DNA of 7,807 nucleotides from Sediminibacterium sp. (GTDB lineage Bacteria; Bacteroidota; Bacteroidia; Chitinophagales; Chitinophagaceae), in assembly GCA_030832695.1 (NCBI GenBank), contig JAURIP010000067.1:1-7807 (forward strand), written 5' to 3'. Made by a program: the position numbers and the translations under genes. Positions 1 to 6,016 of this stretch are shown in pieces (within the stretch, counting starts at the first letter, position 1; each line of letters starts with the position of its first letter). Below the pieces are notes generated by a model. The model did not search any database and was not told the origin of the DNA. It was given only the letters and a program-made list of their open reading frames with translations.

Positions 1-128
1 AAAATGACGTCTGATTTAATTTTTTTGATGCTGTAACCTTTACCTGTATTTTTCAATTATACAGTTACTGTTATTTCCAAACTTTCAAAGATCTTTTGTG
101 TTTATTTTGCGCGCTATTATTCGTAGCG
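1..128 (-). other. Putative 5' leader of an rRNA operon located beyond the left edge
   Basis: This is the stretch transcribed leftward from the first of three tandem promoters. On the minus strand it has no ATG opening a reading frame for at least 125 nt, so it is an untranslated leader. It begins with a hairpin (CGCTA at 112-116 pairing with TAGCG at 124-128), then carries a boxA-like element at 83-93 and a small palindrome (ACAGT-T-ACTGT, 61-71). Multiple strong promoters, a long leader and boxA are the usual layout upstream of 16S rRNA. No 16S sequence is visible inside the window, so the rRNA assignment is inference. The alternative is the long 5' UTR of another highly expressed gene. Confidence 0.5.
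83..93 (-). promoter_or_regulatory. boxA-like antitermination element
   Basis: The minus strand reads GATCTTTGAAA, which resembles the bacterial rRNA boxA (E. coli core TGCTCTTTAACA), the RNA site bound by NusB/NusE in rRNA antitermination. It lies about 35-45 nt downstream of the predicted start of the most proximal promoter, a sensible place for boxA. The match is short and could occur by chance; its position downstream of tandem strong promoters is what makes it credible. Confidence 0.45.
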
Positions 129-132
129 GGGT

Positions 133-164
133 GCAAAGGTAAGCACATTTATGTAGATAGCCAA
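133..164 (-). promoter_or_regulatory. Bacteroidota-type promoter P1, leftward
   Basis: On the minus strand this reads TTG (162-164), 20 bp, then TACCTTTGC (133-141). It fits the Bacteroidota housekeeping sigma consensus TTG-N19/20-TAnnTTTG, and the -33 triplet sits in a TTTGG context. Transcription should start near 126-128 and run leftward. The start coincides with a 5-bp hairpin (112-128). A perfect AT-rich dyad (175-193) lies just upstream, where an UP element would be. Confidence 0.75.
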
Positions 165-174
165 ACTTAGTGTG

Positions 175-193
175 AAATAATTATTAATTATTT
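175..193. repeat. AT-rich perfect inverted repeat upstream of P1
   Basis: A 9-bp perfect dyad, AAATAATTA (175-183) and TAATTATTT (185-193), has a single central T. It begins 11 bp upstream of the -33 triplet of P1. The composition suits an UP element bound by the RNA polymerase alpha subunit. The symmetry could also be an operator or simply a by-product of A/T richness. Confidence 0.45.
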
Positions 194-251
194 TTCATTC
201 AGTTAGGCCACATAATTTCGAAGAACTAACCTCTTTTTTTGAAGAGGGACG

Positions 252-283
252 GCAAAGATACAGCTGATATTTATATCCACCAA
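252..283 (-). promoter_or_regulatory. Bacteroidota-type promoter P2, leftward
   Basis: The minus strand reads TTG (281-283), 20 bp, then TATCTTTGC (252-260), an exact match to TAnnTTTG with the spacing seen at P1. Initiation is expected near 245-247. This coincides with the base of a 6-bp hairpin (CCTCTT 230-235 with AAGAGG 242-247). It is 119 bp upstream of P1 in the same orientation. Confidence 0.75.
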
Positions 284-301
284 GTATTGGAGGGTTTATT
301 T

Positions 302-320
302 TAAAGTTATTTAAACTTTA
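302..320. repeat. AT-rich inverted repeat upstream of P2
   Basis: TAAAGTT (302-308) and AACTTTA (314-320) form a perfect 7-bp dyad with a 5-nt spacer. It lies about 20 bp upstream of the P2 -33 triplet. As with the dyad above P1, an UP-element-like role is possible. No T-run follows it in the leftward direction, so it is not a plausible terminator for transcripts from P3. Confidence 0.4.
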
Positions 321-381
321 TTCAGTGCTTATTTTCTGCTTTAGAGAACATTCCGTAGCAATGATTTATCGCTTGCGGGCG

Positions 382-412
382 GCAAAGATAGGGAGCGAAC
401 GCTACTGACCAA
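382..412 (-). promoter_or_regulatory. Bacteroidota-type promoter P3, leftward
   Basis: The minus strand reads TTG (410-412, within ATTTGG), 19 bp, then TATCTTTGC (382-390). This is the most distal of the three tandem promoters and shares the -7 sequence TATCTTTGCC with P2. DNA upstream (about 413-445) is strongly A/T-rich with A- and T-tracts. Initiation is expected near 375-377, directly followed by a hairpin (ATCGCT 368-373 with AGCAAT 357-362, including one wobble in RNA). Confidence 0.75.
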
Positions 413-480
413 ATATATTGTATACTATTTTTAATTTTTTTTCGTTCAATACCCTCAAAATGTGACGATTATGGACCAAA

Positions 481-505
481 AGTCAATACTAGTGGGGGTT
501 TGACT
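481..505 (-). terminator. Possible weak terminator of truA
   Basis: AGTCAA (481-486) pairs with TTGACT (500-505), giving a 6-bp stem that overlaps the truA stop codon. In the minus direction it is followed by a short run (TTTTGG). Two copies of the palindrome ACTAGT (488-493, 503-508) allow a competing stem. Both structures are weak and the T-run is short, so truA transcripts may read through towards P3. Confidence 0.25.
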
Positions 506-1256
506 AGTCCCCTATTTTCTTTAAATAATTGGGGTATTCTATGGCAGATAAATACAAACCATGGGCTGGCGTAGAAAAATCGACTCGCTGATCATTTTTT
601 GAGGCAATAATCTCATGCCACTGCTCCATTGAAATTGCACCTCGTCCTACCTGCAGCATGGTACCCACCAAGCCACGAATCATCCCTCTTAAAAATCGGT
701 TGGAATCAATGTGAAATGAAAAGCCCTGTGCATGAAAACTCCAAAACGCCTTTGTAATATGGCATTCAAAGGTGTTTACAGTGGTATTTTTTTTAGAAAA
801 GCTTTCAAAATCGGTATGGTCAAGCAACGCATTGGCCGCATCATTTAATAATTGATGATCCACAGGGAAGGGATAAAACCAGGATCTGCCTGCTAAAAAA
901 GGATCTTTAAATGTATGGAGCTTATATATATAAGAACGCTTAACCGCATCAAAGCGGGCATGGGCTTCTGTTGGAACACTATATATTCCTTTAATTACAA
1001 TGGAATGCGGCAGGATTGCATTCAGGTTATAAATATGTTTATCTAATATTTCCAAAGCAGTATTAAAATGGAAAAAGTTTTGCAATGCATGTACCCCAGC
1101 ATCCGTGCGAGAAGCCCCAGACAAGGTAATAGGAGCTCTATATAAGGTAGCCATGGCCTGTTCAACAGCACCTTGAATGGTTTGTTGATTAATTTGAATC
1201 TGAAATCCGCCGAAATCAGCACCATCATATGCAACTTCAATAAAATACCGTTTCAT
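504..1256 (-). CDS. truA: tRNA pseudouridine(38-40) synthase TruA
   Basis: This enzyme isomerises uridines at tRNA positions 38-40 in the anticodon stem-loop to pseudouridine, in the cytoplasm and without a cofactor. The 250-residue product has the family's usual length. The N-terminal YDGADFGGFQ segment (10-19) matches the TruA opening motif, with Phe where the family often has Trp. The catalytic motif SRTDAGVHA contains Asp52, equivalent to E. coli Asp60. The C-terminal NRFLRGMIRGLVGTMLQVGRG block matches the conserved F-x(4)-R-x(2)-G-x-L-x-VG-G signature. The ATG at 1254-1256 is preceded by AGGTAGGA-like sequence, and no upstream start fits better. The gene is divergent from the M1 peptidase, with about 120 bp between start codons. 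I found no convincing promoter for it. Confidence 0.95.
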   Translation of the reverse strand: MKRYFIEVAYDGADFGGFQIQINQQTIQGAVEQAMATLYRAPITLSGASRTDAGVHALQNFFHFNTALEILDKHIYNLNAILPHSIVIKGIYSVPTEAHARFDAVKRSYIYKLHTFKDPFLAGRSWFYPFPVDHQLLNDAANALLDHTDFESFSKKNTTVNTFECHITKAFWSFHAQGFSFHIDSNRFLRGMIRGLVGTMLQVGRGAISMEQWHEIIASKNDQRVDFSTPAHGLYLSAIEYPNYLKKIGD

Positions 1257-1313
1257 TCCTACCTTATTTGACCGCTAAACTACTTATTTTTTAGTTAGCT
1301 CCATTTTTAACAA

Positions 1314-1341
1314 TTGAATCGCCAAAACTTTTATAAGTTAG
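1314..1341 (+). promoter_or_regulatory. Candidate promoter of the M1 peptidase gene
   Basis: TTG (1314-1316), 17 bp, then TAAGTTAG (1334-1341) matches TAnnTTTG in all but one defined position, with spacing slightly shorter than usual. Initiation near 1347 would leave a 5' UTR of about 33 nt before the ATG at 1380. The same TTG could be misread as an alternative start codon; treating it as the -33 element fits better. Confidence 0.35.
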
Positions 1342-1379
1342 CGCCCATATATCCCTATTGTCTGATCAAGAAAAAACGC

Positions 1380-3908
1380 ATGAAAAAAAATCTATTAAAA
1401 TTAAGCTGGTTTTTGTGTTTCATTATTCAAGTAAATATAACTGCTCAAGCGCAGGAAGAAACGAATGAAAAAATCATTGAAGACAGTAGTTGGAAAAAGA
1501 ATTATCGCAGTTTTGCTACCAAAGAAAATGATTTAGTACACACCAAGTTAGTGGCCAACTTTGATTACACCCAATCACAATTAAATGGGGAGGTATGGTT
1601 GCAAATACGTCCGCATTTTTATGCAACTTCCCAATTAATATTGGATGCAAAGGGTATGGATATTCATAATGTAAGCATCGTAAAAAACGAAACAAAGAAT
1701 GCATTAAAATACAAATACGATGGAAACATCATTAGCATTGATTTAGATAAAACTTATACTGCAAAGGACACCTACACTGTTTATATTAAATATACTGCCA
1801 AACCCAATGAATACAAGGCCAAAGGCAGTAGTGCCATCACCGATGCCAAAGGATTATACTTTATAAATCCATTAGGTAAAGAAAAAAATAAACCAACGCA
1901 AATATGGACCCAAGGGGAAACGGAAGGTACTTCGGTTTGGATGCCCATTATTGATAAACCCAATCAAAAGTGCACACAGGAATTTTATTTAAATGTGCCC
2001 ATTAAATACGTTTCGCTTTCCAATGGTTTATTAGTGAAACAAGTTGATAATAAAAATGGAACTAGGTTAGATGTTTGGAAAATGGACCTCCCCCATTCCC
2101 CTTATTTATTTTTTATTGGTATTGGAGATTATGCAGTAATTAAACAAGATGCGGCTAGCACCAATAATAAAAAGAAACTTGAATTAAGTTACTATATCGA
2201 AAAGGAATTTGAAAAGGAAGCAGTAAAAATTTATGGCAAAACCCCACAAATGATTGCGTTGTTTGAAAAACTGTTAGGGGTTCCTTTTCCATGGGCTAAA
2301 TATGCACAAATAAGTGGTAGGGATTATGTGAGTGGTGCTATGGAAAATACCACGGCCACCTTACATAGCGATGCAGTGCAACAGGATGCAAGGGAATTAG
2401 TGGATGAAAATATTTGGGAAGGTACTATTGCACATGAACTATTTCACCAATGGTTTGGGGATTTAGTGACCGCTGAAAGCTGGAGCAATTTAACAGTAAA
2501 TGAAAGCTTTGCCGATTATAGCCAAACCATTTGGTTGGAAAACAGCATGGGAAAAGATGCAGGCGATTATGAAAACTACAAAGGACTCAGCGGTTATTTA
2601 AGCAGCCCCATGGATGCTGAAAAAAACCTAGTCCGCTTTTTTTATAATGAGCGAGAGGATATGTTTGATTTGGTGAGTTATCAAAAAGGGGGTCGCATAT
2701 TGCATATGCTTAGGCATTTTGTGGGCGATGAAGCATTTTATAAGTCACTTAATAAATACTTAACCGATCATAAATTTTCCAATGGCTCGGCGATTAAATT
2801 AAAATTAGCATTTGAAACGGTGACCGGCAAGGACTTAAACTGGTTTTTTAACCAATGGTATTTTGGAAACGGCCATCCTTATGTAAGTATTACCCAACAA
2901 TATGATGCCAATAAAAAGCAGGTATTGGTTAAGCTAGCACAAACACAGTTGCAAAATAAAATTTTTGAGTTACCCCTTGGCATTGATATATATGTAAATG
3001 GGCAAAGAAACCATTATGAAGTATGGGCAAAAAATAAAGTGGATAGCTTTTATTTCCCAGCGGCAACGGAACCTGACAATGTGAATGTAGACAATGATAA
3101 AATAATATTATGGGAGAAAAATGATAGTAAGCCATTAAAGCAATTTATTTACCAATACTATCATGCACGTAATTTTTTAGATCGCAATGAAGCATTAAAT
3201 GAAATAAGTCAAAACTTAAAAAGTATTGAAGCGAAGCAACTCATTCAAGAGGCGATGAAAGATCCCTTTTATGTGATAAGAGCAAAAGCCATCAATAGCT
3301 TAAACCCTATTAGCATCAACGAACAGTTGGAAGAAATTATTTACACCCTTGCGAAAAAAGATCCTTCCTATGTGGTAAGAGAAGAAGCTATTAATGCAAT
3401 AGGTGCGCTAAATAAAGAAAAATATAAAAATGACTTCGTCAATTGGAGCAAGGATTCCTCTTATACCATTGCTGGTGCAGCCTTAGAAGCCCTAGACGCT
3501 ATTGATTCTGTAGCCTCCTACCAAATAGCCAAAGTAGCATCAAAAGCTCCCATTAAAAAAAGATTAAATACAGTTGTTACTAAACTACTTACCAAGTATG
3601 GCGACGAATCTGAATTTGATTTTATTGCTAATAAATACGAAAGCTTAAATATTCAATCAGAAGAAAAATTTCAAATGACCCAACCCTTTGCTGCATTATT
3701 AATGAAAACAAAGGATGCAGATAAATTTAAAAGAGGTATTGACATTATTGTTGCATTTAGAGAATCCATTCCTGGACAATATCGAACGCAAACGGACCCC
3801 TATTTTAATGGAAAAGTATTGGGTGAAATTTTAAAAGCGAAAAAACAAAAAGGGGAAAATGAATTGGTGAAATTAGTAAGTGCCGCTTTGCCAATGCTAA
3901 TCAAATAA
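1380..3908 (+). CDS. Secreted M1-family zinc metallopeptidase (aminopeptidase N-like) with C-terminal HEAT-like repeats
   Basis: This is a predicted exported zinc aminopeptidase that removes N-terminal residues from peptides, probably in the periplasm or outside the cell. The 842-residue product starts with a signal peptide (KK, hydrophobic stretch 5-21, likely cleavage after AQA at 24). A beta-rich N-terminal domain follows. The catalytic core has the exopeptidase motif GAMEN (319-323), the zinc site HELFH (352-356, general base Glu353) with third ligand Glu375 in NESFADY, and the catalytic Tyr434 in SYQKGG. Near residues 628, 661 and 692 a D-(P/S)-x-x-Y-x(2)-R/A-x(2)-A motif recurs every 31-33 residues, as in HEAT-like repeats. 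An in-frame TTG 22 codons upstream was rejected as start because it would bury the signal peptide. Substrate is unknown. The gene is monocistronic between a divergent and a convergent neighbour. Confidence 0.93.
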   Translation: MKKNLLKLSWFLCFIIQVNITAQAQEETNEKIIEDSSWKKNYRSFATKENDLVHTKLVANFDYTQSQLNGEVWLQIRPHFYATSQLILDAKGMDIHNVSIVKNETKNALKYKYDGNIISIDLDKTYTAKDTYTVYIKYTAKPNEYKAKGSSAITDAKGLYFINPLGKEKNKPTQIWTQGETEGTSVWMPIIDKPNQKCTQEFYLNVPIKYVSLSNGLLVKQVDNKNGTRLDVWKMDLPHSPYLFFIGIGDYAVIKQDAASTNNKKKLELSYYIEKEFEKEAVKIYGKTPQMIALFEKLLGVPFPWAKYAQISGRDYVSGAMENTTATLHSDAVQQDARELVDENIWEGTIAHELFHQWFGDLVTAESWSNLTVNESFADYSQTIWLENSMGKDAGDYENYKGLSGYLSSPMDAEKNLVRFFYNEREDMFDLVSYQKGGRILHMLRHFVGDEAFYKSLNKYLTDHKFSNGSAIKLKLAFETVTGKDLNWFFNQWYFGNGHPYVSITQQYDANKKQVLVKLAQTQLQNKIFELPLGIDIYVNGQRNHYEVWAKNKVDSFYFPAATEPDNVNVDNDKIILWEKNDSKPLKQFIYQYYHARNFLDRNEALNEISQNLKSIEAKQLIQEAMKDPFYVIRAKAINSLNPISINEQLEEIIYTLAKKDPSYVVREEAINAIGALNKEKYKNDFVNWSKDSSYTIAGAALEALDAIDSVASYQIAKVASKAPIKKRLNTVVTKLLTKYGDESEFDFIANKYESLNIQSEEKFQMTQPFAALLMKTKDADKFKRGIDIIVAFRESIPGQYRTQTDPYFNGKVLGEILKAKKQKGENELVKLVSAALPMLIK

Positions 3909-3925
3909 GATGAATAATGGACAAT

Positions 3926-3963
3926 AAAAAAGTAGTCACTTTTTACAAGGCGACTCCTTTTTT
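3926..3963. terminator. Bidirectional intrinsic terminator between convergent genes
   Basis: AAAAAAGTAGTC (3926-3937) pairs with GACTCCTTTTTT (3952-3963), a 12-bp stem with one mismatch and a 14-nt loop. The stem ends in an A-run on the left and a T-run on the right, continuing into TTTATTT, so each strand ends in a U-tract. It sits 18 bp after the peptidase stop and 32 bp from the stop of the convergent TPM gene, and can serve both. Confidence 0.75.
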
Positions 3964-3995
3964 ATTTATTTAACTTTAAAATTCAAATAGTAAAA

Positions 3996-4772
3996 CTACC
4001 AACCACCACTAGCGCCACCACCACCGGAACTTCCGCCGCCAAAGCCACCGAAGCCACCGCCGCTATCCCCACCACCCCAGCCACCGCCGCCGCGACCACC
4101 ACCACCAAGGAGCGACCCTAATAACATACCAGTAGCCACATCACTAAAACCACTGCGGCCAATATTTGAACCGCCACCACCTCCGCCGCCTCTTAATACT
4201 AAAAGAATAACAAATATGATGATGGCGAATAGAGCGCCATTACTTTTTTTACCAGAAGATCTTTTTGTTCTTTCAACCTTGTATTCACCAATGGCTGCTT
4301 TTGCAATATTATCGGTTGCTATATCAATACCCTGATAAAAGGCTTTTTGTCTGAATGCAGGCTTAATATCATTATCAATAATACTATTCGCTGTTATATC
4401 AGGAATAGCCCCTTCTAAACCATAACCCACTTCAATACGAATTTTTTTATCTTGAATGGCAATCAATAATAAAACGCCATTTCTTGATTTTTTATTTCCA
4501 ATCCCCCATTCTCTAAAAAGTTTTAAAGCATATTCTTCAATGGGATTACCATCCAATGTAGGAAGAATAACTACTGCAATTTGATTGGAACTAGCATCAT
4601 CAATGGCGACTAACTTATTTTCAAGCGCTTGCTTTTCCTCAGGGCTTAAAACACCTGCCATATCAGTAACTAATACCGGCGGATTTGCTTTTGGAATTAT
4701 ATTTTGCGCGGCAATATTATTCAAGGAAAATAATGCAACAATAAAAACAATAAATAACTTAATTAATTTCAT
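3996..4772 (-). CDS. Exported, membrane-anchored TPM-domain protein with glycine-rich tail (YgcG-like)
   Basis: Molecular function is unknown; TPM (TPM_phosphatase/YgcG) domains occur in envelope proteins and some have been reported to have phosphatase activity. The 258-residue protein starts with a signal peptide (hydrophobic 3-17, probable cleavage after IAA at 22). A TPM domain (about 33-163) includes the opening VTDMAGVLSPEEKQAL, the strand NQIAVVILP (63-71) and the core RNGVLLLIAIQDKKIRIEVGYGLEG (97-121). A basic linker (165-176) precedes a transmembrane helix (179-193). The tail (195-258) has 36 glycines in 64 residues and ends GGGGASGGW, an ending typical of this family. It is the third gene of a lemA-TPM-TPM cluster, 22 bp after the preceding gene. 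The tail is encoded by a locally GC-rich run in an AT-rich region. Confidence 0.88.
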   Translation of the reverse strand: MKLIKLFIVFIVALFSLNNIAAQNIIPKANPPVLVTDMAGVLSPEEKQALENKLVAIDDASSNQIAVVILPTLDGNPIEEYALKLFREWGIGNKKSRNGVLLLIAIQDKKIRIEVGYGLEGAIPDITANSIIDNDIKPAFRQKAFYQGIDIATDNIAKAAIGEYKVERTKRSSGKKSNGALFAIIIFVILLVLRGGGGGGGSNIGRSGFSDVATGMLLGSLLGGGGRGGGGWGGGDSGGGFGGFGGGSSGGGGASGGW

Positions 4773-4794
4773 AGGTGCTTACTTGCATTAAGGA

Positions 4795-5265
4795 TTATTT
4801 ACCTGTCATGATTTCGTCCGATAATTCATTGGTATCTGAAACACGATCAAAAGGAAAATTTTCAGTAAGTGCCCCACCTAAGGCAGCAATTACTTGCACC
4901 ATGCCTTGAACATAGTTTGCATTTTTAAAATGCGCCGTCATTTCTTGTACTTGACTGTACCAAAACTCAACACCCACTCTATCATAAATGCCTTGATCGG
5001 CATAGATGGCTAATTTTTTTTCACTCACAGCCACATACACTAATACACCATTACGTTCCTTAGTAGTATTCATCTTTTGTTTAAAAAAGATATCACGCGC
5101 TGTGGCTAGTGCATCTCCATTTTTAGTTTTGCTTTCAACGAACACACGGATTTCACCGCTGGTTGTTTTTTCAGCAGCTTGAATCGCCTGGACAAGCTGT
5201 TGCTTGTCCGAGGCACTCAATAATTTATCTGTACTAGATTTAAAAAAGGAAAACGGATTCCACAT
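4795..5265 (-). CDS. Short TPM-domain protein without signal peptide
   Basis: This 156-residue protein is a second, diverged TPM-domain member. The domain covers roughly residues 18-140 and includes TTSGEIRVFVE (34-44) and RNGVLVYVAVSEKKLAIYADQGI (71-93), which line up with NQIAVVILP and RNGVLLLIAIQDKKIRIEVGYGL of its downstream neighbour. It has no signal peptide, transmembrane helix or glycine tail, so a cytoplasmic or peripheral membrane location is inferred; the MWNPFSFF start is hydrophobic but too short to span a membrane. It lies 25 bp after lemA and 22 bp before the larger TPM gene, consistent with one transcript. The ATG at 5263-5265 is in an A-rich context without a Shine-Dalgarno sequence. 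Biochemical function is unknown. Confidence 0.85.
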   Translation of the reverse strand: MWNPFSFFKSSTDKLLSASDKQQLVQAIQAAEKTTSGEIRVFVESKTKNGDALATARDIFFKQKMNTTKERNGVLVYVAVSEKKLAIYADQGIYDRVGVEFWYSQVQEMTAHFKNANYVQGMVQVIAALGGALTENFPFDRVSDTNELSDEIMTGK

Positions 5266-5290
5266 AAGTGTTGTTGATTAAAGCGATGTG

Positions 5291-5881
5291 TTAAAATTTA
5301 ACTTCAGGTGCTTTTGATGCGCCTTCATCTGCTTTAAATCCATCTTTAGTTTTAAATCCAAACATACCCGCTAACAAATTAACTGGGAATGATCTTGCTC
5401 TTTTATTATAGTCTGCAACTGCAGCATTAAAATCGTTTCTTGAAACTTTAATTCTATTTTCAGTGCCTTCCAATTGTGCTTGTAAGCCACGGAAAGCATC
5501 ATTCGCTCTTAAGTTAGGATAGTTTTCAGACACCACCATTAAACGGCCTAATGCTTGAGATAACTGACCTTGGTTTGCTTGGAATTGTTGCAATTTTTCA
5601 GGCGTTAAATCCTTCGCATCCACTTTCATTTGTGTAGCGCTTGCACGAGCAGCAATTACATTTTGTAAAGTAGTTTGTTCGAAACTGGCTTCCCCTTTAA
5701 CAGCGGCAACTAAATTTGGAATCAAATCAGCTCTGCGTTGGTAATCACTTTGCACATTGTTCCATGCTTGATTAACATTTTCGTCTTGGTTTACCAATCC
5801 GTTGTAACCATTACAACCGTACCCAATTAATATAACGAGTACACCTAAAAAAATGAATAAACCTAAATTTTTGCGTAACAT
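5291..5881 (-). CDS. lemA: LemA family membrane protein
   Basis: LemA proteins are small, membrane-anchored helical-bundle proteins of uncertain function, often encoded beside TPM/YgcG or HtpX proteins. The 196-residue product has a single N-terminal transmembrane helix (6-22). The hallmark block follows directly: YNGLVNQDENVNQAWNNV, then QRRADLIPNLV. Further conserved positions include the ARASAT and SENYPNLRAN segments and FPVNLLAGMFGF near the C-terminus. Cys23 at the end of the helix could suggest lipidation, but the preceding IGYG is a poor lipobox. The ATG at 5879-5881 is chosen because the next in-frame start upstream (a TTG) lies inside the T-run of the pgk terminator and would put 24 extra residues before the membrane helix. 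It is the first gene of the lemA-TPM-TPM cluster. Confidence 0.92.
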   Translation of the reverse strand: MLRKNLGLFIFLGVLVILIGYGCNGYNGLVNQDENVNQAWNNVQSDYQRRADLIPNLVAAVKGEASFEQTTLQNVIAARASATQMKVDAKDLTPEKLQQFQANQGQLSQALGRLMVVSENYPNLRANDAFRGLQAQLEGTENRIKVSRNDFNAAVADYNKRARSFPVNLLAGMFGFKTKDGFKADEGASKAPEVKF

Positions 5882-5898
5882 AGTTTTGTATTTGTTTA

Positions 5899-5924
5899 TA
5901 AAGATAGTGCAAAGCAGATGCCAA
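5899..5924 (-). promoter_or_regulatory. Weak candidate promoter of the lemA cluster
   Basis: The minus strand reads TTG (5922-5924, within TTTGG), 15 bp, then TATCTTTA (5899-5906). The -7 element differs from TAnnTTTG by one base and the spacer is shorter than usual. It lies between the pgk terminator and the lemA ATG, where a promoter is expected because the upstream terminator is strong. The initiation point would leave a leader of only about 10 nt. Confidence 0.3.
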
Positions 5925-5951
5925 ACTTTTCGTATGACGGAATTACATGAC

Positions 5952-5980
5952 AAAAAAATCCCCCCAGCTAGGCTGAGGGG
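5952..5980 (-). terminator. Strong intrinsic terminator of pgk
   Basis: In minus-strand RNA, CCCCUCAGC (from 5972-5980) pairs with GCUGGGGGG (from 5960-5968) around a 3-nt loop, giving a 9-bp GC-rich stem with one U-G wobble. It is followed by A then seven U (5952-5958). It lies 36 bp after the pgk stop and separates pgk from lemA. Confidence 0.88.
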
Positions 5981-6016
5981 TATAAATTCACCAATTTTTA
6001 AGTAAAAAGTAACCGT

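Noticed and set aside
302..320. Intrinsic terminator between P3 and P2
   Set aside because: The stem is all A/T-rich with weak pairing, and no U-run follows in the leftward direction.
1314..1379. 22-codon N-terminal extension of the M1 peptidase from a TTG
   Set aside because: It would displace a clear signal peptide from the N-terminus, and the TTG fits a promoter -33 element.
3999..4110. CRISPR-like or tandem DNA repeat suggested by recurring CCACC/CCGCC units
   Set aside because: The units are GGN glycine codons read on the minus strand, with no fixed repeat length or spacers.
4585..4791. 68-codon plus-strand open frame antisense to the TPM gene
   Set aside because: It mirrors the signal peptide and TPM coding sequence on the other strand; no promoter, start context or domain supports it.
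5882..5953. 24-codon N-terminal extension of LemA from a TTG
   Set aside because: The TTG lies in the T-run of the pgk terminator, and the extension would precede the usual LemA membrane helix.
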